Positions 1-5,403 of a stretch of 8,348 nt of DNA are shown in pieces. Where the stretch lies: assembly GCA_028684915.1 (NCBI GenBank), contig JAQUEZ010000259.1, positions 1-8,348 of the forward strand. Reading direction: 5' to 3'. The DNA comes from Desulfobulbus sp. GTDB taxonomy: Bacteria; Desulfobacterota; Desulfobulbia; Desulfobulbales; Desulfobulbaceae. The notes beneath the pieces were generated by a model that saw only the letters and a list, made by a program, of their open reading frames with translations, made no database searches and was not told the DNA's origin. Made by a program: the position numbers and the translations under genes. Within the stretch, counting starts at the first letter, position 1, and each line of letters starts with the position of its first letter.

Positions 1-104
1 GGCAGCATGGTGCCTAAGTCGCCGAAGGCCCCGGAAAGCTCCAGGCGATTGAATTTAAATTTGTCGACTATTTTGCTGGCAGGATGGTCTTGCTGTTCAC
101 TCAT
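1..104 (-). CDS. MOT1-type molybdate/sulfate permease, N-terminal fragment
   Basis: Only the first 34 codons are in the window; the gene continues past the left edge. After a polar lead (MSEQQDHPASKIVDKFKF) the protein reads NRLELSGAFGDLGTMLP. This closely matches the first conserved segment of the MOT1 group of SulP-related permeases, where a Gly-Asp-Leu-Gly-Thr core begins the first membrane helix. Known family members import molybdate, and some may carry sulfate, across the inner membrane. The ATG at 104 is chosen because it gives the usual short cytoplasmic lead and has a purine-rich AGAGG about 10 nt upstream. A strong promoter and a long palindrome lie just upstream (separate entries). 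The molybdenum-cofactor operon at the other end of the window supports molybdate as substrate, but substrate choice cannot be read from this fragment. Confidence 0.75.
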   Translation of the reverse strand, partial: MSEQQDHPASKIVDKFKFNRLELSGAFGDLGTML

Positions 105-131
105 AGTGGTAAAACCTCTTTGAGAAAAATG

Positions 132-173
132 AATCATTTGTCACGATAAAAAAAATAATCGTGACAAATGATT
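132..173. promoter_or_regulatory. Perfect 16-bp inverted repeat, probable operator
   Basis: Two perfectly complementary 16-nt arms, AATCATTTGTCACGAT (132-147) and its reverse complement (158-173), are separated by a 10-nt A-rich spacer. The repeat begins at the edge of the -10 box and covers the predicted transcription start and about 35 nt downstream, the classic place for a repressor. By context the regulator could be a molybdate- or tungstate-sensing protein (ModE- or TunR-like), but the arms do not show the E. coli ModE core of alternating TATA. In RNA it could form a 16-bp hairpin in the leader, so post-transcriptional control is the alternative. It is not followed by a U-run, so it does not look like a simple terminator. 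Confidence 0.65.
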
Positions 174-201
174 ATGTAGATATACCCCCAGCTATTGTCA
201 A
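173..201 (-). promoter_or_regulatory. Sigma-70-type promoter of the permease gene
   Basis: Read on the minus strand, a perfect -35 box TTGACA (complement of 196-201) is followed after exactly 17 nt by TACATA (complement of 173-178), a 4/6 or better match to TATAAT continuing as TACATAAT. Transcription should start near 166, giving a leader of about 60 nt before the ATG at 104. The predicted start falls inside the palindrome at 132-173, so a protein bound there would block the polymerase. Confidence 0.7.
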
Positions 202-364
202 TGGAATACGGTAAAGGGTGTAGATTTTTGTAAATTGATGGACCCGAAAAAAGTCAAACCGCCAATTTCCTTCGAACGGGACATGTCGGTTGAAGAATTT
301 CGCTCAGGATGAGTGCTGTTGGGAGTTGTTCTTGAGTTAGCTCTTTGGAATAATTTCAGGACGC
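202..364. other. Intergenic stretch without a recognisable gene
   Basis: I find no supported gene here. A 24-codon frame starts at ATG 238 (MDPKKVKPPISF...) and stops at 312, but it lacks a ribosome binding site and any recognisable motif. The 3' part may be unrecognisable sequence from the decayed transposase that becomes readable from about 365. Confidence 0.4.
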
Positions 365-550
365 CAAAAAGAAGCACAAATAGGCACCAATAGGTCCCCT
401 CCGCCTCACCAGGCCAGCCAGCCCGGTAAGATTATGAATATAGGCGGTGTGGTATCTGCAATATTTTCATGGCGAATGAACCAAAAGCCGGAATGCGGAT
501 GGTCGATGTGACAGAAAGTAAAACCAAGGTGGAGTGGTTTTGTTTCATCG

Positions 551-558
551 AAAAAATT
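551..558. repeat. Left target-site duplication AAAAAATT
   Basis: This octamer immediately precedes the left TIR at 559 and is identical to 822-829, immediately after the right TIR. Keeping one copy restores the transposase frame (…GAA AAA ATT | GCT TAT…). Confidence 0.8.
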
Positions 559-821
559 GGCTCTTTTTCAAAACGGGTGGGTAAAAGCAATAGTGCCCCC
601 AAAACCGGAATGCTTTACCCACGACCTCCAGCCACTCTTTTGCCGCAAAAAATGATACGGCCACCCCTTCATGAAACGAATCATTGAAACCTTATTTCAA
701 CGGGTTGGTTGCCTTGTCATGTTTTTAAAAGATTTTCAAATGGGTGAGCCTGTTCAACTTGCGATTTCTTACCAGGGGGGGGCACCATCTCAAAATTACC
801 CACCCATTTTGGGAGAGAGCC
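559..821. mobile_element. 263-bp MITE-like element, 26-bp TIRs, 8-bp TSD
   Basis: The left end GGCTCTTTTTCAAAACGGGT (559-578, the TIR running to 584) and the reverse complement of the right end (796-821, starting GGCTCTCTCCCAAAATGGGT) agree at 22 of 26 positions, and both arms end GGGTAA. Weaker symmetry continues inward to a TGCCCCC tract on the left and its complement on the right. The element is flanked by exact 8-bp direct repeats AAAAAATT (551-558 and 822-829). A GGCTCTT-type terminus with an AT-rich 8-bp duplication is what ISL3-family elements make, so this is probably a non-autonomous ISL3 derivative moved by a transposase in trans; that family call is from memory. The inside has no transposase; a 56-codon frame (671-841) runs out through the right end and has no recognisable content. 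The element sits inside the IS630 remnant. Confidence 0.8.
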
Positions 822-829
822 AAAAAATT
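822..829. repeat. Right target-site duplication AAAAAATT
   Basis: This is the exact second copy of 551-558, directly after the right TIR that ends at 821. An intact 8-bp duplication implies that the element transposed as a unit with both ends still in place. Confidence 0.8.
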
Positions 830-834
830 GCTTA

Positions 835-983
835 CTCTTGAGCCTTTTGAAAAAAGACGGGGTTGTCATTCCCGAGGTAGTCATCGGGAATCCAGTCCTC
901 AAAAAAACAAAGAATTTTGGATTCCCGCTTACGCGAGAATGACGACAAAACTCGCCAACAGCTCATTTTGCAAGAGGCTCTGT
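835..983. mobile_element. 149-bp palindromic insertion in a duplicated TA
   Basis: The transposase frame breaks after GCT-TA (830-834) and resumes with TA-T-CAA (984 onward), so the intervening 149 bp look inserted at a TA that was duplicated. The ends are imperfect inverted repeats: the left reads GAGCCTTTTGAAAA (840-853), and the right, reverse complemented, reads GAGCCTCTTGCAAAA (966-980). The very tips (5 nt left, 3 nt right) do not pair, so the exact termini are uncertain. TA duplication is typical of IS630/Tc1-mariner transposition. The interior is the palindrome at 865-943. There is no coding capacity. It could be a MITE or a larger form of the common GTCATTCCCG intergenic repeat. Confidence 0.55.
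865..943. repeat. GTCATTCCCG…CGGGAATCCA inverted repeat pair
   Basis: The left unit (865-894) begins GTCATTCCCG and ends CGGGAATCCA. The right unit (918-943) is its imperfect reverse complement, TGGATTCCCGC…GAGAATGAC. Each unit is itself a small palindrome (TTCCCG/CGGGAA), so the whole could fold into a long stem about a spacer of about 23 nt. Units of this form are widespread intergenic repeats in proteobacteria (compare Neisseria dRS3, ATTCCC-N-GGGAAT). It forms the core of the 835-983 insertion. Confidence 0.7.
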
Positions 984-1245
984 TATCAATAGGCCGAAAA
1001 GATCACTTTGTTGATGGATAATTTGAATACCCATACCCCTGGTTCGTTCTACGGGGCATTCGCATCAGACAAGGCGAAGGCCCTTTGGGATCGTTTCGAG
1101 TTTGTGTCCACACCGAAGCACGGGAGTTGGTTGAACATAGCAAAATCCCGTGCTTTGGACGGGGGCAGCTGCCGTTTCCTTTGTCAGAAGTGCAAGACCC
1201 CGGTGGATGTGACGATTTTTTCATACTCAGGATCGGATTCCACGA

Positions 1246-3654
1246 TTATCCATCCTTATGCCGTTCGTGGGCATTACAGGCGCGGTGGTATTGGCCGAGG
1301 GTGCGTTGCACGTGACCCAAGAGGCTTGTTTTAGGGTACAGGCCTCTGCTATTGGCCTGGCCAGCTTGGAGGCCGGTGAGCAGTTCCAGGCCATCGGTGG
1401 CTTGCCCGGCGGTGTAGAGGTGAAATTGCCCCTGTTGCACCGCCTCCAATATTTCGTGGTCGAGCATGAGGTTGCGGCGGTTACGCTCGGGGATGATTAC
1501 CCCTTGGTTTCCGGTGAGTCCATAATCCTTGCAGACACGGAAAAATCCCTCAATTTTTTCATTGATGCCCCCCACAGGCAGCACCTCGCCGTGTTGGTTG
1601 AGGGCACCGGTAACGGCAATTCCTTGGCTGACCGGCACCCCGGCAAGGGCTGAAATCAGGGCAAAGAGTTCGGCGCAGGAGGCAGAATCGCCTTCAATAC
1701 CGTTGTATTCCTGCTCAAAGACGATCGAGGCGTTGAAGGTCAGCGGTGCGTTGCGGCTAAAGAGGGCCGCGAGATAATTTTCGAGAATAAACACCCCTTT
1801 ATCGTGGATCGGCCCGGATAGCTCCACCTCGCGCTCGATGTTGGTCAGCCCGTCTTCACCGGCATGGGTCCGGGCGGTTACACGCACTGGGAAGCCAAAA
1901 CGGTGGTCACTAAGATCAATCACACTGAGCCCATTCACCTGGCCGATTCGTTCCCCTTCAAGATCAATCAGCACCTCGCCATCGGCAATAGACTCCCGCA
2001 TCCGCTGCTCAGGGTAATTGTGGCGTAGGCTGCGGGCCAAGTTGGCCTGATCGATATCCTCGGTCGTGACCAACTCACCGCCCCGCTGGCGGCACATGGA
2101 CGCACTCTCGACAATCCTGGCATCGGTATGGCCGAATATGGCGCTCTGTCGCCGTTGATCATCGGTCTCTCGGTGAGCATTCTCCAGCAATCGGGCCACC
2201 GCGGCAGCCGTAAAGTGGGGCAGGTTCCGCTTGGCACAGGTTTGGGCAACAAAGACCGCCGAGGCATGTCGGGAGGATTCGTTGGTGAGGAACTCTTCGA
2301 CAAAGTCGACCTTAACCCGAAAACGACGGGCAAACTCGGGGTCTCCTTCCTGCAGTTCATAATAGAGATCGCGCGAGCCGATGAGTACGATTTTGACCTC
2401 AATGGTGACCGGATCCGGAGTCAATGAGACCGCGGCAATCGGAGCAAAGGCGGTTCCCGGCTCCTCGATTTGCAGATGGCCGCTACGGAGGAATCTACGC
2501 AGTTTCTCCCAGACCAGGGGGTCGGCAAGCAGGTCGCGGAGGTGCAGCAAGAGAAAGCCGCCATGAGCTTTGAGCAGGCTTCCTGCGCGGATACGGGAGA
2601 AATCGGTTACCAGGGCTTCATTTTCAGTGTGGTACTCGATTGAGCCAAACAGAGAGCGATAAAGGGGATTGTCTTCAATGATCACCGGGGCGCCGGCAAG
2701 GCCGCTATTATCCACCACTAGGTTGATGCGGTAGCGGGCAAGAATCAGGTTCAGGGTCTCGACACGCAGAGCATCCTCATCGGGATCGCTGCCTTTGAAG
2801 AGCTCCAGGTTATCGAGGATATCCTGGCTGAGCTGCTCAAGGTACAGGGAGAGTTTGGGGCAGTCGCGGCCATCCTCGGTGAGTCCGTGGAGTAAGGTTG
2901 TTACCTCACGCTCCAACAGCGGCCTGACCACCTGTCGCCTGAGTTCGGTCAGATCGTCCTCCATCTGCCGTTCGAGTGGTCGGGTTATCTCAAAATAGCG
3001 ATTGATCTCGGCTAGAAGGGCCTCTTCGGCCTGGTTAATAGCCTCACGTTCCTCCTTGCTTAAGGCCAGCATTTCATCTTCAGTCATGGCATGCCCCTTG
3101 GGCCCGCGCAGAGTGAACATCATCTGCCCCGATTCCTGGCGCATGGTGAAATGGCGTTCTTCGGCAAAGGCATCGAGATCGGCAAAGGCCTGGGTTTCCT
3201 GGTCCTTAAAGGTCTTCTCGATGCGCTCACTCTCCAGCTTGTAGTCTGGGCCGTCCAACTGCTGTGGAATTTCCGCGGTGAGGGTCTTGACCATCTTCGC
3301 CATGGTCTGACGTAAAATCCTCCCTTTTCCCGCTGGCAGGTGCAGGGCGCGGGGCCGTTCGGGGGCTTCAAAGTTGTGCAGGTAGCAGAGATCCGGTGGA
3401 ACGGGGCGCTGTTCTGCTGCCTTGAGCATGGCCTGTTTGAGGAGTGAGGACCGACCACTGCCTACCTCGCCGAGCACGAACAGGTTGTAATCGGCCTGCT
3501 GCATAGTCAGACCGAAATGGGCGGCGCGTTCCGCACGTTCCTGGCCGATCCAGGGCAGGGGCTGGTTGATTAGCTCGGAGGTATCCTGAAATCTAAGGCT
3601 TTGCGGGTCAATGCTCAGGCGAAGTTCGTTGGCGGCAAGTTGGCTAATGGGCAT
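1246..3654 (-). CDS. LonB-like AAA+ ATP-dependent protease (COG1067 type)
   Basis: This 802-residue protein belongs to the large cytoplasmic Lon-related family that includes E. coli YcbZ, within the usual length of about 780-820. The N-terminal part (about 10-120) begins with the family-typical LRLSIDPQSLRF and has the P-loop GEVGSGRS at 62-69, with Arg68 where most AAA+ proteins have Lys. A charged helical insert (about 130-300) follows, then the second half of the ATPase with GGFLLLHLRDLL (365-376), sensor-1-like KIVLIGSRDLYYEL (421-434) and DPEFARRFRVKVDF (438-451). The C-terminal Lon protease domain carries the Ser/Lys dyad: Ser657 in EGDSAS and Lys700 in GGINEK. ATP hydrolysis should drive unfolding and degradation of protein substrates, which are unknown. 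ATG 3654 is the only good start: an in-frame stop lies six codons upstream and homology begins near residue 11. No Shine-Dalgarno sequence precedes it (TTCCCCCTCCTTCAT), so initiation may be weak. It is transcribed alone and ends at the transposon remnant. Confidence 0.95.
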   Translation of the reverse strand: MPISQLAANELRLSIDPQSLRFQDTSELINQPLPWIGQERAERAAHFGLTMQQADYNLFVLGEVGSGRSSLLKQAMLKAAEQRPVPPDLCYLHNFEAPERPRALHLPAGKGRILRQTMAKMVKTLTAEIPQQLDGPDYKLESERIEKTFKDQETQAFADLDAFAEERHFTMRQESGQMMFTLRGPKGHAMTEDEMLALSKEEREAINQAEEALLAEINRYFEITRPLERQMEDDLTELRRQVVRPLLEREVTTLLHGLTEDGRDCPKLSLYLEQLSQDILDNLELFKGSDPDEDALRVETLNLILARYRINLVVDNSGLAGAPVIIEDNPLYRSLFGSIEYHTENEALVTDFSRIRAGSLLKAHGGFLLLHLRDLLADPLVWEKLRRFLRSGHLQIEEPGTAFAPIAAVSLTPDPVTIEVKIVLIGSRDLYYELQEGDPEFARRFRVKVDFVEEFLTNESSRHASAVFVAQTCAKRNLPHFTAAAVARLLENAHRETDDQRRQSAIFGHTDARIVESASMCRQRGGELVTTEDIDQANLARSLRHNYPEQRMRESIADGEVLIDLEGERIGQVNGLSVIDLSDHRFGFPVRVTARTHAGEDGLTNIEREVELSGPIHDKGVFILENYLAALFSRNAPLTFNASIVFEQEYNGIEGDSASCAELFALISALAGVPVSQGIAVTGALNQHGEVLPVGGINEKIEGFFRVCKDYGLTGNQGVIIPERNRRNLMLDHEILEAVQQGQFHLYTAGQATDGLELLTGLQAGQANSRGLYPKTSLLGHVQRTLGQYHRACNAHERHKDG

Positions 3655-3787
3655 ATGAAGGAGGGGGAATTAGGGGCGGGCCCCATTGGGGATTCTTGCA
3701 TCAAAAATGGGAAGCTACTCCCTATTTTTAATAGGGTTTCTATAAAACCAAAAGGTTAGGTACAAGAGCAGGGCAGGGAAGTCAACC

Positions 3788-3837
3788 GTATTTGCAGGGG
3801 ATGTAGGCGGATGAGACGGGTGTTTTGGTGCAAATAC
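3788..3837. repeat. 9-bp perfect inverted repeat with 32-nt spacer
   Basis: GTATTTGCA (3788-3796) and TGCAAATAC (3829-3837) are exact reverse complements. The arms are about three helical turns apart, centre to centre about 41 nt, which would suit a dimeric or looping DNA-binding protein, but a chance match cannot be excluded. Confidence 0.35.
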
Positions 3838-3938
3838 AATGATTTTTTACCGCTGGTTGTAATGAGAGCTTGATCATCAGGTGGCAAGCGCCTACAAACA
3901 GATATGTTGCGGGGGATGAACATCGGGACGAACCAGCT

Positions 3939-3973
3939 GAGATCCCTCACCTACGTTCGGGATGACATCGGGG
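3939..3973 (+). repeat. GAGATCCCTCAC-type intergenic repeat unit, single copy
   Basis: This unit reads GAGATCCCTCAC…CGTTCGGGATGACATCG and matches the unit at 5118-5152 at 30 of 35 positions in the same orientation. The two copies flank the membrane-protein gene pair. It resembles the common 'GAG-ATTCCTC-act-tcgTTCGGAATGACA' class of intergenic repeats. An in-frame ATG at 3962 lies inside it, one reason not to start the next gene there. Confidence 0.65.
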
Positions 3974-4060
3974 CGGGTAGGTATTGCTTGGAGTGGTGGC
4001 AACACCTGCCTTCGCCTTTCCCTAAAAGCCTCATACTTATCAAAAGAACAATCTCAAATC

Positions 4061-4624
4061 ATGACTGCAAAAAAGACCAAGAGTTTTGAACCCATGCAAT
4101 GGGCGAACAGTGTGCCCATTTTTCGTCATCCAGTGATTGTCCGGCAGTTGTGCTTGGCCATTGGCCTTCCTTTTGGAGTGCTGGTGGTAGTTCTTTGTCT
4201 GGTGGCTGAGGATGTGCAATCCCTGGTCTATCCGTTGGGCTTGATTGCCGGTTTGTTTTGCCTCACCTGGGTGTTTATCATGCTTGTCTGGCGTGGGCGG
4301 TACGAGGTGGAATGCATTCTCGACAGTAGCGGTGTGCGTTGCCGGACGCAAAAATCTCAGGCAAAAAAGAATAAAATAATCAATGTGCTCACCGTGGTCC
4401 TTGGTCTGCTTTCCGGAAAACCCAGTGTTGCCGGCGCCGGGATGTTGGCTCAATCGCGGCAGGATCAGACTATTCGCTGGAAAAACATCCGCAAGGTGAA
4501 GCGCTACCCACGCATACACGCCATTCTGGTGCACGGCGGTTTTGCCGAGCATCTGGCCCTGTTTTGTACACCGGAAAACTATGAGGAAGTCGACGCCCTG
4601 GTCAGCCGTCAGTGCGAGATGTGA
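4061..4624 (+). CDS. Conserved two-TM membrane protein, function unknown
   Basis: The frame is open from 3962, but an ATG there lies in the repeat unit and would add 33 residues with no protein-like character. ATG 4061 gives 187 residues starting MTAKKTKSFEPMQW, though its ribosome binding site is weak (AAAAGAA). The N-terminus (about 1-28) is polar, followed by two hydrophobic helices at about 29-49 and 56-77, the second ending in WRGRYEVE. The soluble remainder contains CRTQKSQAKKNKIINVLTVV and then LGLLSGKPSVAGAGMLAQSRQ (about 95-134), a glycine-rich stretch that I associate loosely with an uncharacterised conserved family. The C-terminal section (RWKNIRKVKRYPRIHAILVHGG) looks like a PH-like beta domain. 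It sits in the membrane with most of its mass on one side, probably cytoplasmic. Its stop overlaps the next start by one base (TGATG), so the two are co-translated. I do not recognise a specific function. Confidence 0.8.
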   Translation: MTAKKTKSFEPMQWANSVPIFRHPVIVRQLCLAIGLPFGVLVVVLCLVAEDVQSLVYPLGLIAGLFCLTWVFIMLVWRGRYEVECILDSSGVRCRTQKSQAKKNKIINVLTVVLGLLSGKPSVAGAGMLAQSRQDQTIRWKNIRKVKRYPRIHAILVHGGFAEHLALFCTPENYEEVDALVSRQCEM

Positions 4625-5073
4625 TGGCCCGGCGGCAACGGAAAAACAAGCCCAATGGAGGGCAACGTGTTGGCCGGATTTTTATTCTGCTGATTGGCCT
4701 GCTGTTTATCAGCTGGGGGTTGCTTTCCGTGGGGTTGGGTCTGTTCGGGGAACGGGGCGAGGCGGTTATCACCCATATTCGTCGGGAAGGCGGGGAACGC
4801 AACGAGACCATTCGTGGCCGGTATACCTACGTAGTGGCGTACGCCTTTACACTTCCCGATGGTCGGCGCGTTGTGGGCTCGACCAAGAAAATCGGTGGGG
4901 CAGTTTATCTCAAGGCGACCGGTACGAGCAGGAAGCCGGTGCGGTATTATGATTTTTTCCCCTATATTAATGCCTTGGAAGAAGATACCGGTTTACGGAC
5001 AGGCCCGTTGGTTATTTTCTTTGTTGGTGGTTTGCTGATCTGGTTTATGCAAAGAGCAGGGGGAAGGCGATGA
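4624..5073 (+). CDS. DUF3592-like small membrane protein
   Basis: The start is taken as ATG 4624, which shares its A with the preceding TGA; an in-frame GTG at 4612 is possible but would overlap more. The 149-residue product has a basic N-terminus (MARRQRKNKPNGGQRVGR), one transmembrane helix at about 19-41, a soluble beta-rich middle (about 45-115) and a second helix at about 126-142 before a basic tail. The middle reads GEAVITHIRREGGER…YTYVVAYAFTLPDGRRVVGSTKKIGG…KPVRYYDFFPYINALEED. This follows the DUF3592 plan: a G.A.V start, a Y.F.DG hairpin, and a V.Y.P.-like strand before the second helix, with the beta domain probably outside the cytoplasm. No enzymatic motif is visible. Translational coupling with the upstream membrane protein suggests a two-component membrane assembly; its role is unknown. 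Confidence 0.8.
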   Translation: MARRQRKNKPNGGQRVGRIFILLIGLLFISWGLLSVGLGLFGERGEAVITHIRREGGERNETIRGRYTYVVAYAFTLPDGRRVVGSTKKIGGAVYLKATGTSRKPVRYYDFFPYINALEEDTGLRTGPLVIFFVGGLLIWFMQRAGGRR

Positions 5074-5117
5074 GGCTTAAGAGAATGGGACGCGGGAAAG
5101 TGGAGGCGCATAAAGGG

Positions 5118-5216
5118 GAGATTCCTCACGTTCGTTCGGAATGACATCGAGGAGTGGGGGGATTACTTGCCAATCTCCACCTCCGTTGTGTCATCTCGAG
5201 CGCAGGGAGAGATCTC
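5118..5216. repeat. Palindromic intergenic repeat pair
   Basis: The left unit (5118-5146) reads GAGATTCCTCACGTTCGTTC then GGAATGACA. The right unit (5189-5216) reads TGTCATCTCGAGCGCAGGGA then GAGATCTC and is its imperfect reverse complement, with a 42-nt spacer. The left unit matches 3939-3973. Paired inverted units of this kind could fold into a hairpin in RNA from either strand and may act as a boundary or a weak bidirectional terminator after the membrane-protein pair. Confidence 0.65.
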
Positions 5217-5231
5217 CTCTTTCTTACCCTT

Positions 5232-5358
5232 GATGGCGTCGTAAAAACTTCGATCTACTGCGTCGCCGCATTTTTCCCGACACTCGACATACCTTATGTA
5301 TGCCTTCCCGCCGGGAAAAATACTATTCCTTGTATATCTGTGTTTTTACCTAGCCATC
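5232..5358. repeat. 127-bp three-level nested palindrome
   Basis: Three nested inverted repeats share a centre near 5295. The outer arms are GATGGCGTCGTAAAAAC (5232-5248) and GTTTTTACCTAGCCATC (5342-5358), 14 of 17 complementary. The middle arms are TTTTTCCCG (5271-5279) and CGGGAAAAA (5312-5320), perfect. The inner arms are CATAC (5288-5292) and GTATG (5298-5302), perfect. Ends of the form GATGGC…GTAAAAA / TTTTTAC…GCCATC are, as I recall, a multicopy intergenic repeat in deltaproteobacterial genomes. No coding capacity is evident. It may be a REP/BIME-like element or MITE; copy number in the host genome would tell. Confidence 0.7.
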
Positions 5359-5370
5359 TTTTAGAGTGAG

Positions 5371-5391
5371 ATGGACTTTTTATGAGTCCAT
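5371..5391 (-). terminator. Small hairpin after the phosphatase gene, weak terminator
   Basis: ATGGACT (5371-5377) and AGTCCAT (5385-5391) form a perfect 7-bp stem with a 7-nt loop, beginning 13 nt after the phosphatase stop on the minus strand. No strong U-run follows (CTCACTCTAAAA), so as an intrinsic terminator it is poor; the larger palindromes beyond it may help end transcription. Confidence 0.35.
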
Positions 5392-5403
5392 TACCCCTCG
5401 AAA

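Larger units (their letters stand above)
365..1142 (+). pseudogene. IS630-family transposase remnant, twice interrupted
   Basis: Pieces of one DDE transposase lie in order. Frame 365-429 gives KEAQIGTNRSPPPHQASQPG, resembling the KQLIGE..R.PLP..PGQP stretch of IS630 transposases. After a 1-nt shift, 430-558 gives DYEYRRCGICNIFMANEP, then MVDVTESKTKVEWFCFIEKI, matching the family's YEYRREGTCNLF...TERRTKVDW segment. Two insertions follow (559-829 and 835-985). From 984 the frame continues as AEKITLLMDNLNTHTPGSFY and ends PKHGSWLNIA at 1142. Joining 558 to 830 and 834 to 986 gives EKI-AYQ-stop-AEKITLLMDN, an in-frame junction with one stop. DNLNTH carries the second catalytic Asp; the third catalytic residue, Glu in the usual NMAEIE, is lost by a single-base deletion giving NIAKS. 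The N-terminal DNA-binding part, the C-terminus and the terminal repeats are not found, so the copy is dead. Confidence 0.8.
3655..4060. other. Gene-poor region between divergent genes
   Basis: These 406 nt separate the divergent protease gene and membrane-protein pair and must hold both promoters, but I see no near-consensus promoter for either. A short palindrome CCCTAT-TTTTA-ATAGGG lies at 3720-3736, about 65 nt before the protease ATG, and could be an operator. The inverted repeat 3788-3837 and the repeat unit 3939-3973 also lie here. A 64-codon minus-strand frame (3756-3950) runs through repeat sequence and looks non-coding. Confidence 0.5.

Noticed and set aside
148..173. Palindrome as a rho-independent terminator of a leftward transcript
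   Set aside because: It lies at the promoter of the permease gene and not after a gene, and the stem is not followed by a U-run; an operator or leader hairpin fits better.
671..841. 56-codon plus-strand frame MKRIIETLFQRVG… inside the 263-bp element
   Set aside because: It runs through the right terminal repeat and the target duplication, has no ribosome binding site, and matches nothing I recognise; probably chance.
865..943. Paired repeats as a minimal CRISPR array
   Set aside because: The two units are inverted, not direct, and there are only two of them with a spacer internal to a palindrome; there are no cas genes in the window.
1143..1245. FLCQKCKTPVDV, a zinc-ribbon-like Cys-x2-Cys stretch in the frame starting at 1008
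   Set aside because: It lies downstream of the frameshift in the transposase remnant, has only one Cys pair, and runs into sequence antisense to the protease gene.
1085..1315. 76-codon plus-strand frame after the transposase remnant
   Set aside because: It is the shifted frame of the decayed transposase followed by the antisense of the protease gene's 3' end. The expected IS630 C-terminus is not visible in it.
3756..3950. 64-codon minus-strand frame upstream of the protease gene
   Set aside because: It begins inside the 3939-3973 repeat unit, has no ribosome binding site and no protein-like composition.
3962..4060. N-terminal extension of the two-TM protein from ATG 3962
   Set aside because: The ATG is part of the intergenic repeat unit (GGGATGACA) and the added residues show no conserved character, so ATG 4061 was preferred.
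5154..5369. 71-codon plus-strand frame between the membrane pair and the phosphatase
   Set aside because: It is made almost wholly of the palindromic repeats 5189-5216 and 5232-5358.
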